Below are positions 45,995 to 57,681 of a DNA stretch of 64,000 nucleotides, piece after piece. A program made the position numbers and the translations under genes. Below the pieces are notes generated by a model. It was not told where the DNA came from. It was given only the letters and a program-made list of their open reading frames with translations, and made no database searches. Location of the stretch: the NCBI GenBank assembly GCA_034440635.1, contig JAOTON010001129.1:2249501-2313500 (forward strand). Direction: 5' to 3'. The number at the start of each line of letters is the position of its first letter. Position 1 is the stretch's first letter. The DNA comes from Lepas anatifera. Its lineage: Eukaryota > Arthropoda > Thecostraca > Lepadidae.

Positions 45995-46547
45995 CACGCG
46001 CATTGACGGGAGGCGGGTACCCGCCCCCCCGTCTGGTTTTTCGGATAGAACATAAAAACGGCGGCGCGTAGCGCCGCCGCACTTGTATCCATACGCGTAT
46101 ATTAACAGTAAAAACGCAGTACATGGTAAAACATACACTCCTAACACTAGGCAAAGAAAACTAGGCGGGGCGCCGCCACGGAATTTAAGCCATCACATAT
46201 TTATTAGGTAGGTACTTAACACACTCGGGTTAAAAAACTTGACATACCTTCTCTCATCATTTTTACAACTTTTGTCAAAATTTTAAGATTAGGTCATCTC
46301 AGGTCAGGTCACCAGTACAGGTCAAGTGACCTGACCTCAAGGTTTAAGACAACATAAGTCGGAACAAAGTGAACTCATCCGATTGAAGTGACCTGACAAA
46401 ATGGTTAAAATATTTCGATGGAGAAGCGTATGGGCTACCCAAAGCCGTTTACCATTTTTCACTACCTACCGTGGTTCTGGAGATTTTAGGGGGTACCCGC
46501 GCCCCCTGTCAAAGCGAAGGTGGCTCAGAGCCCCGTCAATGCGCGTG
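45995..46547. mobile_element. TTAA-flanked element, type A, right-arm copy
   Basis: Mirror copy of 17,377-17,931, bounded by TTAA at 45,991-45,994 (shared with the type B neighbour) and 46,548-46,551. It contains the same CAAGT-flanked insert. Confidence 0.75.
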
Positions 46548-46616
46548 TTAATCTGGTAAAACAACGAGATAAAACGTTAATCCGTACGAGATAAAACGTG
46601 TTCGAGATTAAATGTG

Positions 46617-46975
46617 GCGGTCTCCCAGGGCGGACCACCCTGAAAGACCGCCTGGGCCTTTCACGGCAGGAGAGTGTGGAGGTGGAGCGCCTGCACACTG
46701 GCCACACTCTTCTCCTGTGCAGCTACCGAAAGAGGATCGGCCTGAACCCGGAGGCCACGTTACAGGAATGCGACGATGGAGAGGACGAGATCCTCCACCA
46801 CCTTCTGACCCGGTGCCCTGCGTGCGCTGACCTGCGCTGGGACATATTTGGACGGGACGACCCGCCCATCCGGGAAGCGCTGGCGGACCCACGACGGCTG
46901 GCGATGTTCCTGCGGCGGTTGGGGCGCCTGCAGGGCGCCCCCCCCATATGGCCGGAACACTCAATCAATCAATCA
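46617..46975 (+). pseudogene. 5'-truncated LINE, right-arm copy
   Basis: Mirror copy of 16,948-17,307, with the same duplication (GATTAAATGTG) at 46,606-46,616 and 46,976-46,986. It encodes the same C-terminal block and (TCAA)n tail. Small frame differences against the left copy occur near the GC-rich 3' end. Confidence 0.85.
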
Positions 46976-48304
46976 GATTAAATGTGTCCGTCGACATCTA
47001 AATCTTTGATATAATTGTAATTCTTTGGTCTCCGGAGAATATAAAAACACGTAGTCTAGAGAACCGGAGAATAGCTGAATGTGATACGGAAGAATAACTC
47101 TTGATAGGCGTCAGAACTGGGGAACCAGAGAGCAGCCACCACGATCCTTGGATGAACTAACAAAAGTGTGGAACGCACCACGAACCCAAACCTGATCACT
47201 TTTTGTTTCAGGGGGAACGTTTGTTGTGTGTTGCAGGTTGGAGATGGACTGGCCACCTCACTCCTCTGTCCGTGGTGGTAGCTCTTTCTAATTTTTTTCG
47301 TATATAGATATACAAGATTTAAGAATACATTGTTTTTTACTTCAAGTTGAGTTAGTTTCTGATCAGGGCACATCAAGAAAATATACCTGAAAATTATAGC
47401 CTGGAACAGTTCGTATTAAATAAAAAGGATTCTATAATTAATCTTATTATTGGTAGTCACAGAGTCTAAACCTAAGAAGACGCATCGCAGCTTTAAGACA
47501 AGCAAGCTGCTAGCCTCATGATTGACATTTGTTTATGAAAATGATAAGCGTTTATTTTTAATACTTCGGAGTTCGGAAACGGTCCTTTCTCATAATAGAA
47601 CAAACAATTCCAGAAGCACTTCATATAACATCATATTATATAAAATAGTATACTAACCGTTATTTTTATTAGATTGTTTATTAGATTATCTACGTTGATA
47701 AGATATTTCATGACCAGCCTCCTCGAATCATAGTTGCAAAATGGGGCTAATACACTGATAAATATTCAGGTACATCCCTTCACCAAAATTCTCATAATAT
47801 AATAGGTGAACACATACATTTTTAGTCAGAGTGCTAGGATAACCTCGAATCGAGTTCCAATATTTGAATATTCCAGTACTGAACTGCATTATTCCAGCAT
47901 TCGATTTCCAAGTCAGATCTAAATTTCAAGCCTTGGTCACACTATGACCAAAAGTTTTCGCTTATTGTATTATGAGGATTCTGACGAGGGGCTGTGCCCG
48001 AATATGTGATCACAGTGTGATCACAGGCTCCATTTTGCGTCAAGAATTCGAGAGGCAAAGCCATGAAACATCTTACCAATTTATAATCATGCTCCTCGGC
48101 TACGCAATGCAAAATTCATCTACTTTTAAAAACCAACAGATATCAGTTGATCAATGAGGCTTATACTCAATCTCACAAAAACATGAGAAAATATAACCTA
48201 CCAGGAAATTAAAAGCGAGTGATAACCCTCGGCAGGTGAGAAACGCGTGCAACAATCAGGTCTGCGAGTCCCCAACGAGCAGTCTTCCGAGTGCAACGTG
48301 GACT

Positions 48305-48716
48305 GTCAATTCTTAGGTTGTAATTCATTTAACGCTAATTTTCTAATGTCAGTTTTACAATTAAAATTTTTTAAATATATTTTATAAGATTATCTTTTAG
48401 CCTCAGTCATCATTATAGGTTATTAATGTATAATAATAAAGGAAAGTCTACATTTTATGGTCATAGCTTAAAAAACTCCAAGTCGGTTTCCTAAATGATT
48501 AGATTTCCATTGTTGTTTCACCATTCATTTACTAATTCTCTTGAATTGAATTAGAACATGATTTGGTTTCTTAAAATTTCCGGTTAATGCTTAAGTTTAT
48601 TATAGTACTGAGTGGTTTATGGTTCGTAAGAAATCTACTGAGAATTAGCAGAATAACTATTGTTTTAACTCTTTTGGTTATAACTCTTTTGGTCTCTTTT
48701 TAACTCTTTTGGTACA
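48305..48716. other. AT-rich right flank of the palindrome, no gene
   Basis: Single-copy AT-rich sequence between the end of the right arm and the third copy of the duplicated segment. It contains a short repeated TAACTCTTTTGGT motif near 48,665-48,715. Confidence 0.5.
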
Positions 48717-49896
48717 CCACGATTCACTCAGGGGGATCAAGGCGTCAAGTCCGGCTATGACCCCCAATGCAACCATGTTTCATCCGTTTTTAGTTTGATT
48801 TTGGCCGATTAGAAAAAAAACGTTATGTTTTTGCCGACTGTAGTAAATTCCCCAAAATGTTAACTTTAACCTGTTTGTGGATCGATCTTTTTACGTTCAC
48901 GGACAAACCGCATCACATCCGAACATAAAATCATATACAGAAATACATTCCTTGCACCTGCACTGCTATAAACAGGAAACCGCAAGGCCCAATCCGAAAT
49001 AAGAAAAAATCATATACATCTTTAGGCACTGCAAATAGTCGAACCATGCTCAGTATCATGAAGTAACGTTTGACCGTTGAAGATAGTGCTCTTGCTAGAG
49101 AGCTTCCGGCTGTTAAGTGCTCGTGCATGTCAGGTTCTGAAGCTTGCGATCTCAGATTCTTAGATGGCTGTGTGGATTCTGTGTTGTATGTCGCCGCCGA
49201 TGGTGATGTATTTTGGGTAGTGCGCGATAAAGCAATATATTTTGTTTCTGATACTGCATGTCAGGTTCTGAAGCTTGCGATCTCAGATTCTTAGATGGCT
49301 GTGTGGATTCTGTGTTGTATGTCGCCGCCGATGGTGATGTATTTTGGGTAGTGCGCGATAAAGCAATATATTTTGTTTCTGATACTGCATGTCAGGTTCT
49401 GAAGCTTGCGATCTCAGATTCTTAGATGGCTGTGTGGATTCTGTGTTGTATGTCGCCGCCGATGGTGATGTATTTTGGGTAGTGCGCGATAAAGCAATAT
49501 ATTTTGTTTCCGATACTGCTGTGGACTGGTATTCCATGGCGACGCAGTGTGTTTTCAATGCCCTGACCTTTTCGATTTTGTAAAAAAGTTTATGTAGATG
49601 AACTTGATCTGATCCAAGTGAGGATTTTCTTTTGTACAACAATTGTCGTAGGTGCTGTTCAGTGTCGTTCGTGCCATGGATAAAGATAATGGAGCTAGTT
49701 TTATTCATCAGGATGGATTTCATCTTTTTGCGTATGTGTTCGACATTTATGAAAGAAAATATCATTTCAGCCGAAAGTAAAGCATGTCCATTCTCGTTTA
49801 AACCAGAGCTTTGATCATTCCGTCTACACATTTACGTGGAAATTCACATGTGATGCTGCTTATTGATAACTGTTCAGCAGACAACAATGTCGAATC
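48717..49896 (-). repeat. Third copy of the duplicated segment, with triplication
   Basis: Homologous to 20,212-21,137 in the same orientation, clearly more diverged than the two arm copies are from each other. The minus strand keeps an open frame of 182 codons (49,283-49,831) including FIHGTNDTEQHLRQLL. This frame runs into the internal triplication and shifts phase there. Product unknown. It directly abuts the Ty3-like fragment to its right, at GTCGAATCAGG near 49,896. Confidence 0.6.
49125..49517. repeat. Three tandem copies of a 131-bp unit
   Basis: GCATGTCAGGTTCTGAAGC begins each unit at 49,125, 49,256 and 49,387. The units are almost identical. The palindrome copies have a single unit here, so the triplication is specific to this copy. 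Since 131 is not a multiple of three, each unit is read in a new phase. Confidence 0.95.
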
Positions 49897-51440
49897 AGGT
49901 TGCATTCTGCACAAGTACAGGCACAGATGAAATATCAACGTCGACGATGGAGCTAATTCCCTCGATGCCCTGCAACTCTGCAGCGGGCTCCGCAATAGCT
50001 GCACCTGTATACTCGCAATTGTGTGCGTAACCCTGAATAATTGTCTCTGACCCCGGGGCCAACACATGATCTCGGCCAACAACCGCACGGCCAACTGACG
50101 TCACCTCAGCAGGAACACTGCGACTGGACTCTGAAGGAGCAATGCTGAGGTGCTTACGTTGCAAGGCAATCATACAGTGAACAGTTCGCAAAAAAATCAA
50201 TGCCTAATAGAACTGGTACATCGATTGAATCAGAAACAAAGTGAAGTGAAACTACATGCTGCTTACCGCAAACCTCAAAGGTCATGTTGACTCAACCAGT
50301 GATCGGAAGCTCGCCACTGGCTGCAGTGCGAGCTTTAGTTGAAGTACGGCAAACTTTAACATTTGGCATCGCATCGAGTACTGTTGGGTTAACGAGGCTA
50401 ATCGCGGAGCCCGTGTCGAGAGGACATGTACAGTCAGCTCCCCAATCTTTGCCTGGAAGCGGAAATCAGCTGTCAAAGGGACTGAATCCGCCACTGGCCC
50501 ATCATTGCTACCAGCTTCCGGAGCATCAACACAACTTACCGGCGCTTTCCGTTGCCGGAGTCTCACTGCCGCCCGCTGGACAGGGACCCCCTTTGCCGTT
50601 TCCCGATGCCCCACCTTTACGACATGCCGACGAAATATGTCCTATCTGCCCACCGGCAAAGCATGTGGCATTTCGATGTCGACGATTTATGATGACATGT
50701 GACGTCCCTGCACAGGCATAGCATGCCCGCCCAGATCGAACCATCCGATCTTTGGTAGGGCTGCGGCCGCTACGATCCAGATTAGGATGCTGCGGCGGAC
50801 TGGCGGCCTCTTTCCGACTCTGCTGACCCTGCTTGCTCACCTGTTTCTCCAGCTGCTCAAGGTGGTGTAGAATCTGCTCCAGCACTGGGGCTCAGACGCT
50901 GAGACCTGTCTGACCGTGCGATCGCGCTGCTTGTCCCCTCTGATCGTGTTTCGAACACGGTCAGCTGCGACTTGGAAGGTGATTATACCCTGGGTTACGA
51001 TGCCTACTCGATAGTTTTCCGGTAAGAAGGCCAAGAAGCTGTTGAAAGAACAATATCACTACTGTTTCCGAGGTGTGTCTCACTTACAAGTTTTCTGAAC
51101 TTTATCAGGAAGGTATCCAAAGAGCTTTTAGGGTCTAGTCTCAGTTGCTGGAGCTGAGCATGCGCGTCCACGACACTGGGGCCGCCAAAAACTTATCCGA
51201 GGGCAGCCAGAGCTTGAGAGTACGTGCCACGCTGACTGTCCGAGATGGACTCACAAGTATCCAGCGCCACGCCCATCAGGCATAGGGGCAGGAAACAGAG
51301 ACGATACTCATAATTGAAATGGGGATTGAAAGTGAAAAAACCGCTCCAGATCTGTTTTGAACCTTGAAAAAGAGCCTTCACCATAGAACCTAGGGGCCGC
51401 TGTGACGGAAAAACCGCCAAAACACTTCCCAATGGAGATC
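49897..51440 (-). pseudogene. Ty3/gypsy-like gag-protease fragment
   Basis: On the minus strand, a capsid-like region at about 51,432-50,840 (YRLCFLPLCLMGVALDTCES, then SFLAFLPENYRVG) is followed by two CCHC-like zinc knuckles at about 50,740-50,620. The first is damaged and the second has lost one Cys (CFAGGQIGHISSAC). Protease follows: the plus-strand complement at 50,404-50,419 encodes LDTGSA, the catalytic motif of retropepsins, and LGIDFF comes further on. Several frameshifts break the gene. It ends at 49,896 before any reverse transcriptase. No LTR was identified next to it. Confidence 0.75.
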
Positions 51441-51744
51441 AATCACTGGTTGATCTCCCGATGGCGCTTCCATTTTTCCTGCAGTACGAAACGAAGTCAT
51501 TGCACTCAACACAAAATTTGGATGAACAGGAGATACAGGGTAACACACAGTATGTGAACTTATCTGAAATTTATGAGATGCAGATTCAGCAGCGGCGTCG
51601 AACCAGGGATGCCCATCATCATCATGTTTGGAGTTTCAGGGCGCGCCGACAGCACAGGTCATATGGCGCCCATAACAACGAAGAGGACATGTCGATACAG
51701 GCTTCAACAGGTGAGGTAGAAAGGACAGTCTGTTGCATCCTTAT

Positions 51745-53818
51745 ACCTAAACTTCTATACCTATTCTATCTCTCCGACCGCCGCCAGAGGGTCGTTCTTA
51801 ATGGAAAAAGCTCAGAGTGGAAAAACGTCAGCTCAGGGGTGCCTGAAGGCTCTCTAAATGCTCCTCTCTTGTTCGCACTCTTCATCAACGATCTTCCGGC
51901 TGAAATTGAGTCTAGTTGTCTCCTTTATGCAGATGATGCCAACATTTTTCGAACAATCAAGCAGCCATCTGACGGACTGTTGCTGCAGAGGGACCTGAGC
52001 CACCTGCATCAGGGGTCCGTCAGATGGGGTCTGTTGGCGCCGCTCGTCGCTCCCAGAAGTCTGGTGTCGCCACTGGTCCGTTTATTACGATGATGACCGT
52101 TACTGTGCAGGCAGATGTCAAACATGAACTAAAAACAACCAAGCCTTAGGACACGATACAAATAAAGACACGATTTTAGTAAGAAAAATAACACGTCATA
52201 CTCAAGCAAGCAAAAAGTTGAGCATTCTATCAGTGACTCATCAGAAGGTTCACTCAATGGATTTAAATTCAAGTACAGTTATTACCTACCAACTTATCCC
52301 GCTTCCAGCGCGAGCGCCGCACCATCTCCGAAACTCTCGGACGCCTCCCGGCTCCGGCACACGTCCGCTCATCAGCGGTCCCTCTCAGCGAATGCGGACG
52401 CGACCTCGGTCGGCCGGCCGGCTGACCCGAATGTTCATGCGCGCAAAAACCAATGCACAGGACGTCACTGAAACCCTAGTCTTCTCCCTTACAATCAACC
52501 CCTGTTTATCGCCTCTTAATTACTTTACACGCATATCAACTACATATCGTATTTCAGACAGTTTATCACAATCACTATATTTTACAACGTACGCAGATTG
52601 CACCAATCTGACACCCCACATACAACAGCCAATCAGCCGGCTCCACTGGAACCATCCAGATAGCCCCGGGCGGCCAGACACGGACACAGCCCGGGTAGGA
52701 TCCTATTAACATCCGAACAGGAAAAGACCCGTGGGTAAACGAGACGTGTGGGTAAACGCCAGTATATTAAGTCGGGAAGGACTGCCTCTGGCGCACGCTG
52801 GGACCGATAATTGGCATTAACAGGGTCTAAAACTTAACCCATCCAAATGTAAAAACATTACGTTGACCCTCAGGCGGACACCGGTCCAGACAACGTACTA
52901 CATCGGAAACACTCGCCTAGAGTCTGTTGAAGAAATCCGTGACTTAGGAATAATCATTGACTCAAAACTGAATTTCTCATCCCACGTTTCTGGCATAACA
53001 CGACAGGCCAACAAAACACTAGGACTGCTAATACGATCTTTTCAAACCGGCCTGCGCTCAACAAATTTCAATACCAAAACACTGCTCACAACATATAACG
53101 CGAACGTTCAGTCTGTTTTGGAGTACGGTAGTGTAGTCTGGGCTGGTGTAGCCAGATCCCATGCCGAACGGGTCGAGCGGGTACAACACAAATTCTTGAT
53201 GTGGCTAAATTCTCATACTTCTCAGTCTTGCGGCACTTTGAATTACCATTCACTTCTTCGGCATTTCGGCGTCCAGTCTCTTGCTGCAAGGAGAGTTCAA
53301 CACGATCTTCTGTTTCTGAAAGCAATATTTTCCTAAAAAATTTCCTCTCAAACTCTTCTGAACTGTTTTGACCTTCATGTTCCACCCCGCTCGACCCGCA
53401 ACCTGCGAATTTTCGCCGAGCCACGCGCCCGTGTAAACACGGTTGCCTCGGGGTTTCTGTGCCGGATACCAAAATCTGCTAATAGGTTTTTGACCATGAT
53501 CAACTCCGATTTTTTTGTTGATACCTATAGCATTTTTAGAGCTCGCGTTGTGGAGTATATAAGGGACCTAAGAGTGTGAGGTCACCAAGGTATATGTGCA
53601 CCAAATATATGAAGAGGGAATGAGCTCAAACTATTTTAATAACTTTATTTTTACAGCACCCATTTTACTCATTTGTATGTTTTTCGCACTAGGGTGTTTC
53701 GGACATGTTTATGTGTATGTGTTAGTTTTTGGTGAGAGAGTTTTAATACCTGACTTCACCTGTTAGTGGGCATCAGCCTGTTGGTGATTATGTTTAATAA
53801 ACAAATAAACAAATAACA
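51745..53818 (+). pseudogene. 5'-truncated non-LTR retrotransposon reverse transcriptase, split by a solo LTR
   Basis: From about 51,745 the plus strand encodes the palm region of a LINE reverse transcriptase: SGVPEGS, LLFALFINDLP and the catalytic YADD box (LLYADDANIF). The frame runs to 52,026, is interrupted by a 791-bp solo LTR, and resumes in the same phase at 52,828 with the thumb-type region (NPSKCK, DLGIIID, SVLEYGSVVW). A stop near 53,334 breaks the end; homologous sequence (FRARVVEYIRDLRV) continues to about 53,580. The 3' end is a tail of AAATAAAC repeats at 53,795-53,818. Endonuclease and the start of the reverse transcriptase are missing. Clade not determined. Confidence 0.85.
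52032..52822 (-). mobile_element. Solo LTR with perfect 5-bp target duplication
   Basis: 791 bp with termini TGTTGG...TTAACA, flanked by GGGTC at 52,027-52,031 and 52,823-52,827. It sits inside the LINE frame above. AATAAA on the minus strand lies about 45 bases from the minus-strand 3' end, which is why I orient it minus. The 163-codon plus-strand frame inside it is not a gene. Solo LTRs arise by recombination between the two LTRs of a full element. Confidence 0.9.
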
Positions 53819-53953
53819 TGCATGAAAACGTCCGATGACTAAAATCACATTCCACTCCTAGGTCAGCTAGCCATTAAAGTTGGTGCTATTCAAAGACGAT
53901 GTGATGGCGGAAAGTAAGTCAGTAAGTGAAATATGCACCACGCAGTCCTGCAG

Positions 53954-56900
53954 CTATGAAGGTGAGTATATGACATTGAAATGGATGTTTCTCAAGTATG
54001 CACATATCTCTGAGATACGAACCGTGGGGGATTCCCCGAGGAGCGAGTCCAACGACGGCGAACCGGGCAAATGCCTCATCCTCTCCAGCTCGAAATCGCG
54101 ACACTCTATCAGCACGTGTTTCACCGTAAGCCTACCGCCGCAGCAAGGGCACTCCGGCGGGCCGTCGTCAGTGAGAAGAAAAGCGTGGGTGGCGTAGGTG
54201 TGCCCTATTGTTAGTCTGGAATGATGACCTCCTCCCTTCGGCAACTCGCGTTGCTTGATGTCCATGGTCCTATTTGAGGTTTTACCTCCCTTAGTTTACC
54301 GCTCTTAGTATCGTCATTCCATCGCCGTTGCCACACTTCGATAACATAGTTCCTAACACACGGAAACAGATCAAAATATGGAACACGGATTCCGGAGGCA
54401 GGGTCGCTGTTAGCTGCTTCTTTAGCTGCTCTGTCGGCTAGCTCGTTGCCTGTGATGCGGCAGTGGCTAGGCACCCATGTGAGCGTCACCGACGTCCCTC
54501 GACTAACAGTCTGGTGGATCTTATGTCTGATGAGTGGTAAAAGGTATGAGCTCGACGGGTTGTGGTTGAGTAGATGAAGTGATTGTAATGACGAAAGCGA
54601 GTTACTAAAAATAACTAATCAGTCCGTTCTCGACCGCAAGGCCTGATCCAGGCACCGGAAAATCGCGTACAATTCCACGGTGAAAACTGAAGCAACTGGT
54701 AGGAGTGCATATTGTCGTTCAATATTGCTACCCACAAATGCGCATCCAGTGCCAATGGCACACCTTGATCCATCCGTATAGAAGGCTGTGTGGTTTGGAT
54801 ACTTGGCAGAGCGGTATTCCAAAAAGGTTTGGCGCACGGCTTCCGGCGTCAAGTCTTTGGTCAGCTCTAGCAGTCCTGTATCTATTATAAACTTGGAAGT
54901 ACGCCACGGTTCAAGGGCTGGCAGCTGTGCGGTTTCCACATTACCAGGGTTTATGCCTGCCTCGCTCAACCATGCGCGTACTCTAAACCCGGGGTGTCGA
55001 ACAGATAAGCGGGAGGCATTGTCGATGCGCCTTAGGCTACTATTGTCAAAGAAAATGTTGTACGCAGGGTGTTCAGTGTCTTGTTTAAGTTTTAACGCAT
55101 ATCGCATGGCAACATGTCTGCGGCGCAGATCCAGTGGAATTACATGCAAATCTGTGTGCAGGCTAGAAACAGGCGAGGTACGGAAAGCACCGCTTATGAT
55201 TCGAAGGGCCTGGTTTTGGATAGTGTTTATCATACGTTTCGATGTATCTGTGGCGGCATCATAAACTATACTTCCGTATTCAAGTTTTGATCTGATTAGG
55301 CATCTATACAGAGTTAAGAGTGTCTTCCTGTCGGAGCCATATGTCATGCGAGTAAGAACCTTAAGAATATCAAGGCAGCTAAAACATCTTTGTCTTAACT
55401 CCCTGAAGTGCGCGGCGTACGTCAATCTTCGGTCAAGTATTACTCCCAGGAAGCGAGTTTGGTCCACAACTCCTCTCTCATGGCCTCCGAGTTTCAGAAC
55501 AGGATGTTCGCAAACTCTCCTTCGGTTGCAGAAGTGCATACATTTAGTTTTGGCTATTGAGAAGTGGAGACCGTTTCCTTCACTCCAATGCTGCAGTCTG
55601 TCAAGGCAGAGCTGCAGCCGCCTTTGTGCTGTGGAGGTGAAGGATGTCGTCACCCATATGGCGAAGTCGTCCACGAATAAGGCGCGAGAGACATTGGGCG
55701 GCAGGGTGTCACCTATGTCATTTATCATTACAGCGAAGAGGGCCACAGACAAAACGCTGCCCTGTGGCGTGCCATTCTCTTGCGTGTGGTGTTCGGACAG
55801 ACAGTTCCTGACTCTGAATCTGAACCGCCTGTCCCTAAGAAAGTTGAGTGGGAACCAGCCCAGATGACCTCACACTCCCATGTCATAAACCTTTTTAAGG
55901 ATTCCATATCTCCAGGTTAAATCATACGCGCGCTCCACGTCAAAGAATAGTGCAATTGTGTGTTGTTTGTTTATAAAGCCTTCCCTAACAGCTGCGTCGA
56001 GTCTGATGAGGTGGTCAAGTGGACTCCTGCCTCGACGGAAACCACATTGTGCGTTAGATAGCAGGTCGTTGCTTTGGAGAAACCACATGAGGCGTGCGCC
56101 AATCATTCTCTCAAATAGCTTGCAAATACTTGATGTTAGCGAAATGGGACGAAAATGCTCAGGCGAGTCTCCCGGTTTCCCAGGCTTCTGGATAGGTATG
56201 ATGATCGATTCGCGCCACTGATCCGGGAAATCATTGCTATTCCAGATACCATTGAAAATATCAAGCAGGGAAGAAAGAGATTGCTCGGGGAGATGTAAGA
56301 TCATTTCATTTGTAATTTGGTCACTACCAGGCGACACTCCTTTCAGTACTTTTAAGGCTGCTTCCATCTCTTCCATGGAGAAAGGGGAGTTGTACGAGGC
56401 CGAGTTGTCATTACCGAAGTTGATCGGCCTGCGCTCCTCGATATGTCGGTGCCGTAAGAAGTTTGGGCTTTGTGCAGCGTTACTGCACCGGTCTTTAAAT
56501 GTCTCTGCCATGAGGTTAGCTACATCCTGCGGGTTGGCGATTTTCTCTCCGTTCGAGGTGAGGACTGGTGTAGGAGCAGATCGCCGTTTGCCCTGTATGC
56601 ACTGGACGCGATTCCACACACGTGTAGATGGTGTGAAACGGTTTACAGTGTTAACGTACGCTACCCACCACCTCTTTTTGGAATTAAGAACTGTGCGACA
56701 AGCCAGTGCTCTCGCACGCCTAAATGTTATTATGTTGTGCGTTGTTGTGTGTTTTTTAAGAACTCTAAAAGCCTGTTTCTTATCTAAGATCGCTTGTCGA
56801 CACTCACGATTCCACCAAGGAACAGGAGTCCGTTTAGGTTTACCGGAGGTCATCGGGATGAACTGGTTCGCTGCTAAAATAGTCATGTCATTAAAACGTT

Positions 56901-57681
56901 TCACAGCTTCGGTTGCCGAAGTCTCCGCAGGAATGTCTAAGGGGCCACATGAGCCCCGGAAACCCTCCCAGTCGGCCCTCCGGAGGTTCCACCGGGCTGG
57001 CAGGATCAGCGGCGCCGCCGACCGGGTTGAGCCGATAACAATAGGAAAGTGGTCGCTGCCATGGAGGTCATCAAGAGTGCGCCAGCTGAGCTGGGCTAAG
57101 AGGGACGGCAAGCAGACAGAGAGGTCTATAGCGGAGAGCGAGCAAGAGGGCATAGCAAAGTGAGTAGGACGACCAGTGTTAAGAAGGCAGAGGGAGTTTT
57201 GGTGGAGGAAGCGTTCCACCGTTCGGCCACGGGGGTCGGCACGGCCTGCCGTCGCTCCCCACGCTGGGTTGTGAGCATTAAAATCACCTAGTAGGACGAA
57301 AGGAGTTGGGAGTTGGCCTGTGAGATTATTGAGGCCAGGCAAATCAATGCTTCCGCCAGGAGGAAGATATATAGAGCATACGGTAATTTTGATAAAGCTC
57401 AGGTCCTCTCGGACGGCTACTGCTTGCAGGACCGTGTTCAAGCGAACAGGGAAGCATGGAATGGAGTGGTGGACTGCCACCAGTACGCCTCCGTACGCAA
57501 TGGTAGAACTGAAAACATCTTTCCTAAAAGTCTGAAAGTGGCACAATTTAAGGCTAGTTCCAGGGGACAGCTTGGTCTCCTGCAGACAGAGAACCCTTGA
57601 ACCATGGTCAAATAAAACGCTCTGCAGGTCAGAGAGGTTAGCGCGTAGACCTCGGCAGTTACATTGTAAGATTGATGTCAT
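53954..57681 (-). pseudogene. I-like LINE ORF2: endonuclease, reverse transcriptase, RNase H
   Basis: The likely start is the ATG at 57,679-57,681, just before MTSILQCNCRGLRAN; it overlaps the end of ORF1 by 23 bases. Domains in order: apurinic-type endonuclease (QETKL, LLGDFNAHNPAWG, SDHFPI), reverse transcriptase (RPISLTSSICKLFERMI, CGFRRGRSPLDHL, GTPQGSVLS, catalytic FVDD) and RNase H (FYTDGS, FTVELYAI, NELADRA). A C-terminal CPCCGG...H....C motif follows. The frame is broken only by TGA at 55,870 (in a CGA-like context), TGA near 54,616 and a frameshift near 54,265. The RNase H catalytic Asp expected in IF.DS is Asn (IFSNS). So it is old enough to be dead, but largely preserved. Confidence 0.9.

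Larger units (their letters stand above)
35078..48304 (-). repeat. Right arm of the giant inverted repeat
   Basis: This 13,227-bp arm is the reverse complement of 15,616-32,441. All nested elements of the left arm recur in mirrored order at the mirrored positions. The composite array is reduced to one full and one partial unit, and the partial unit has lost about 123 bp inside its MITE. Outside the arm, at 48,305, the sequence becomes unrelated to the left flank. Confidence 0.95.

Noticed and set aside
15616..48304. Palindrome as terminal inverted repeats of one giant DNA transposon (Maverick-like)
   Set aside because: No polymerase, packaging, integrase or transposase gene set lies between the arms, and the arms carry unrelated older insertions.
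52218..52709. 163-codon frame on the plus strand
   Set aside because: Lies wholly inside a well-defined solo LTR.
56234..57163. 309-codon plus-strand frame
   Set aside because: Antisense shadow of the LINE ORF2, which has clear catalytic motifs.
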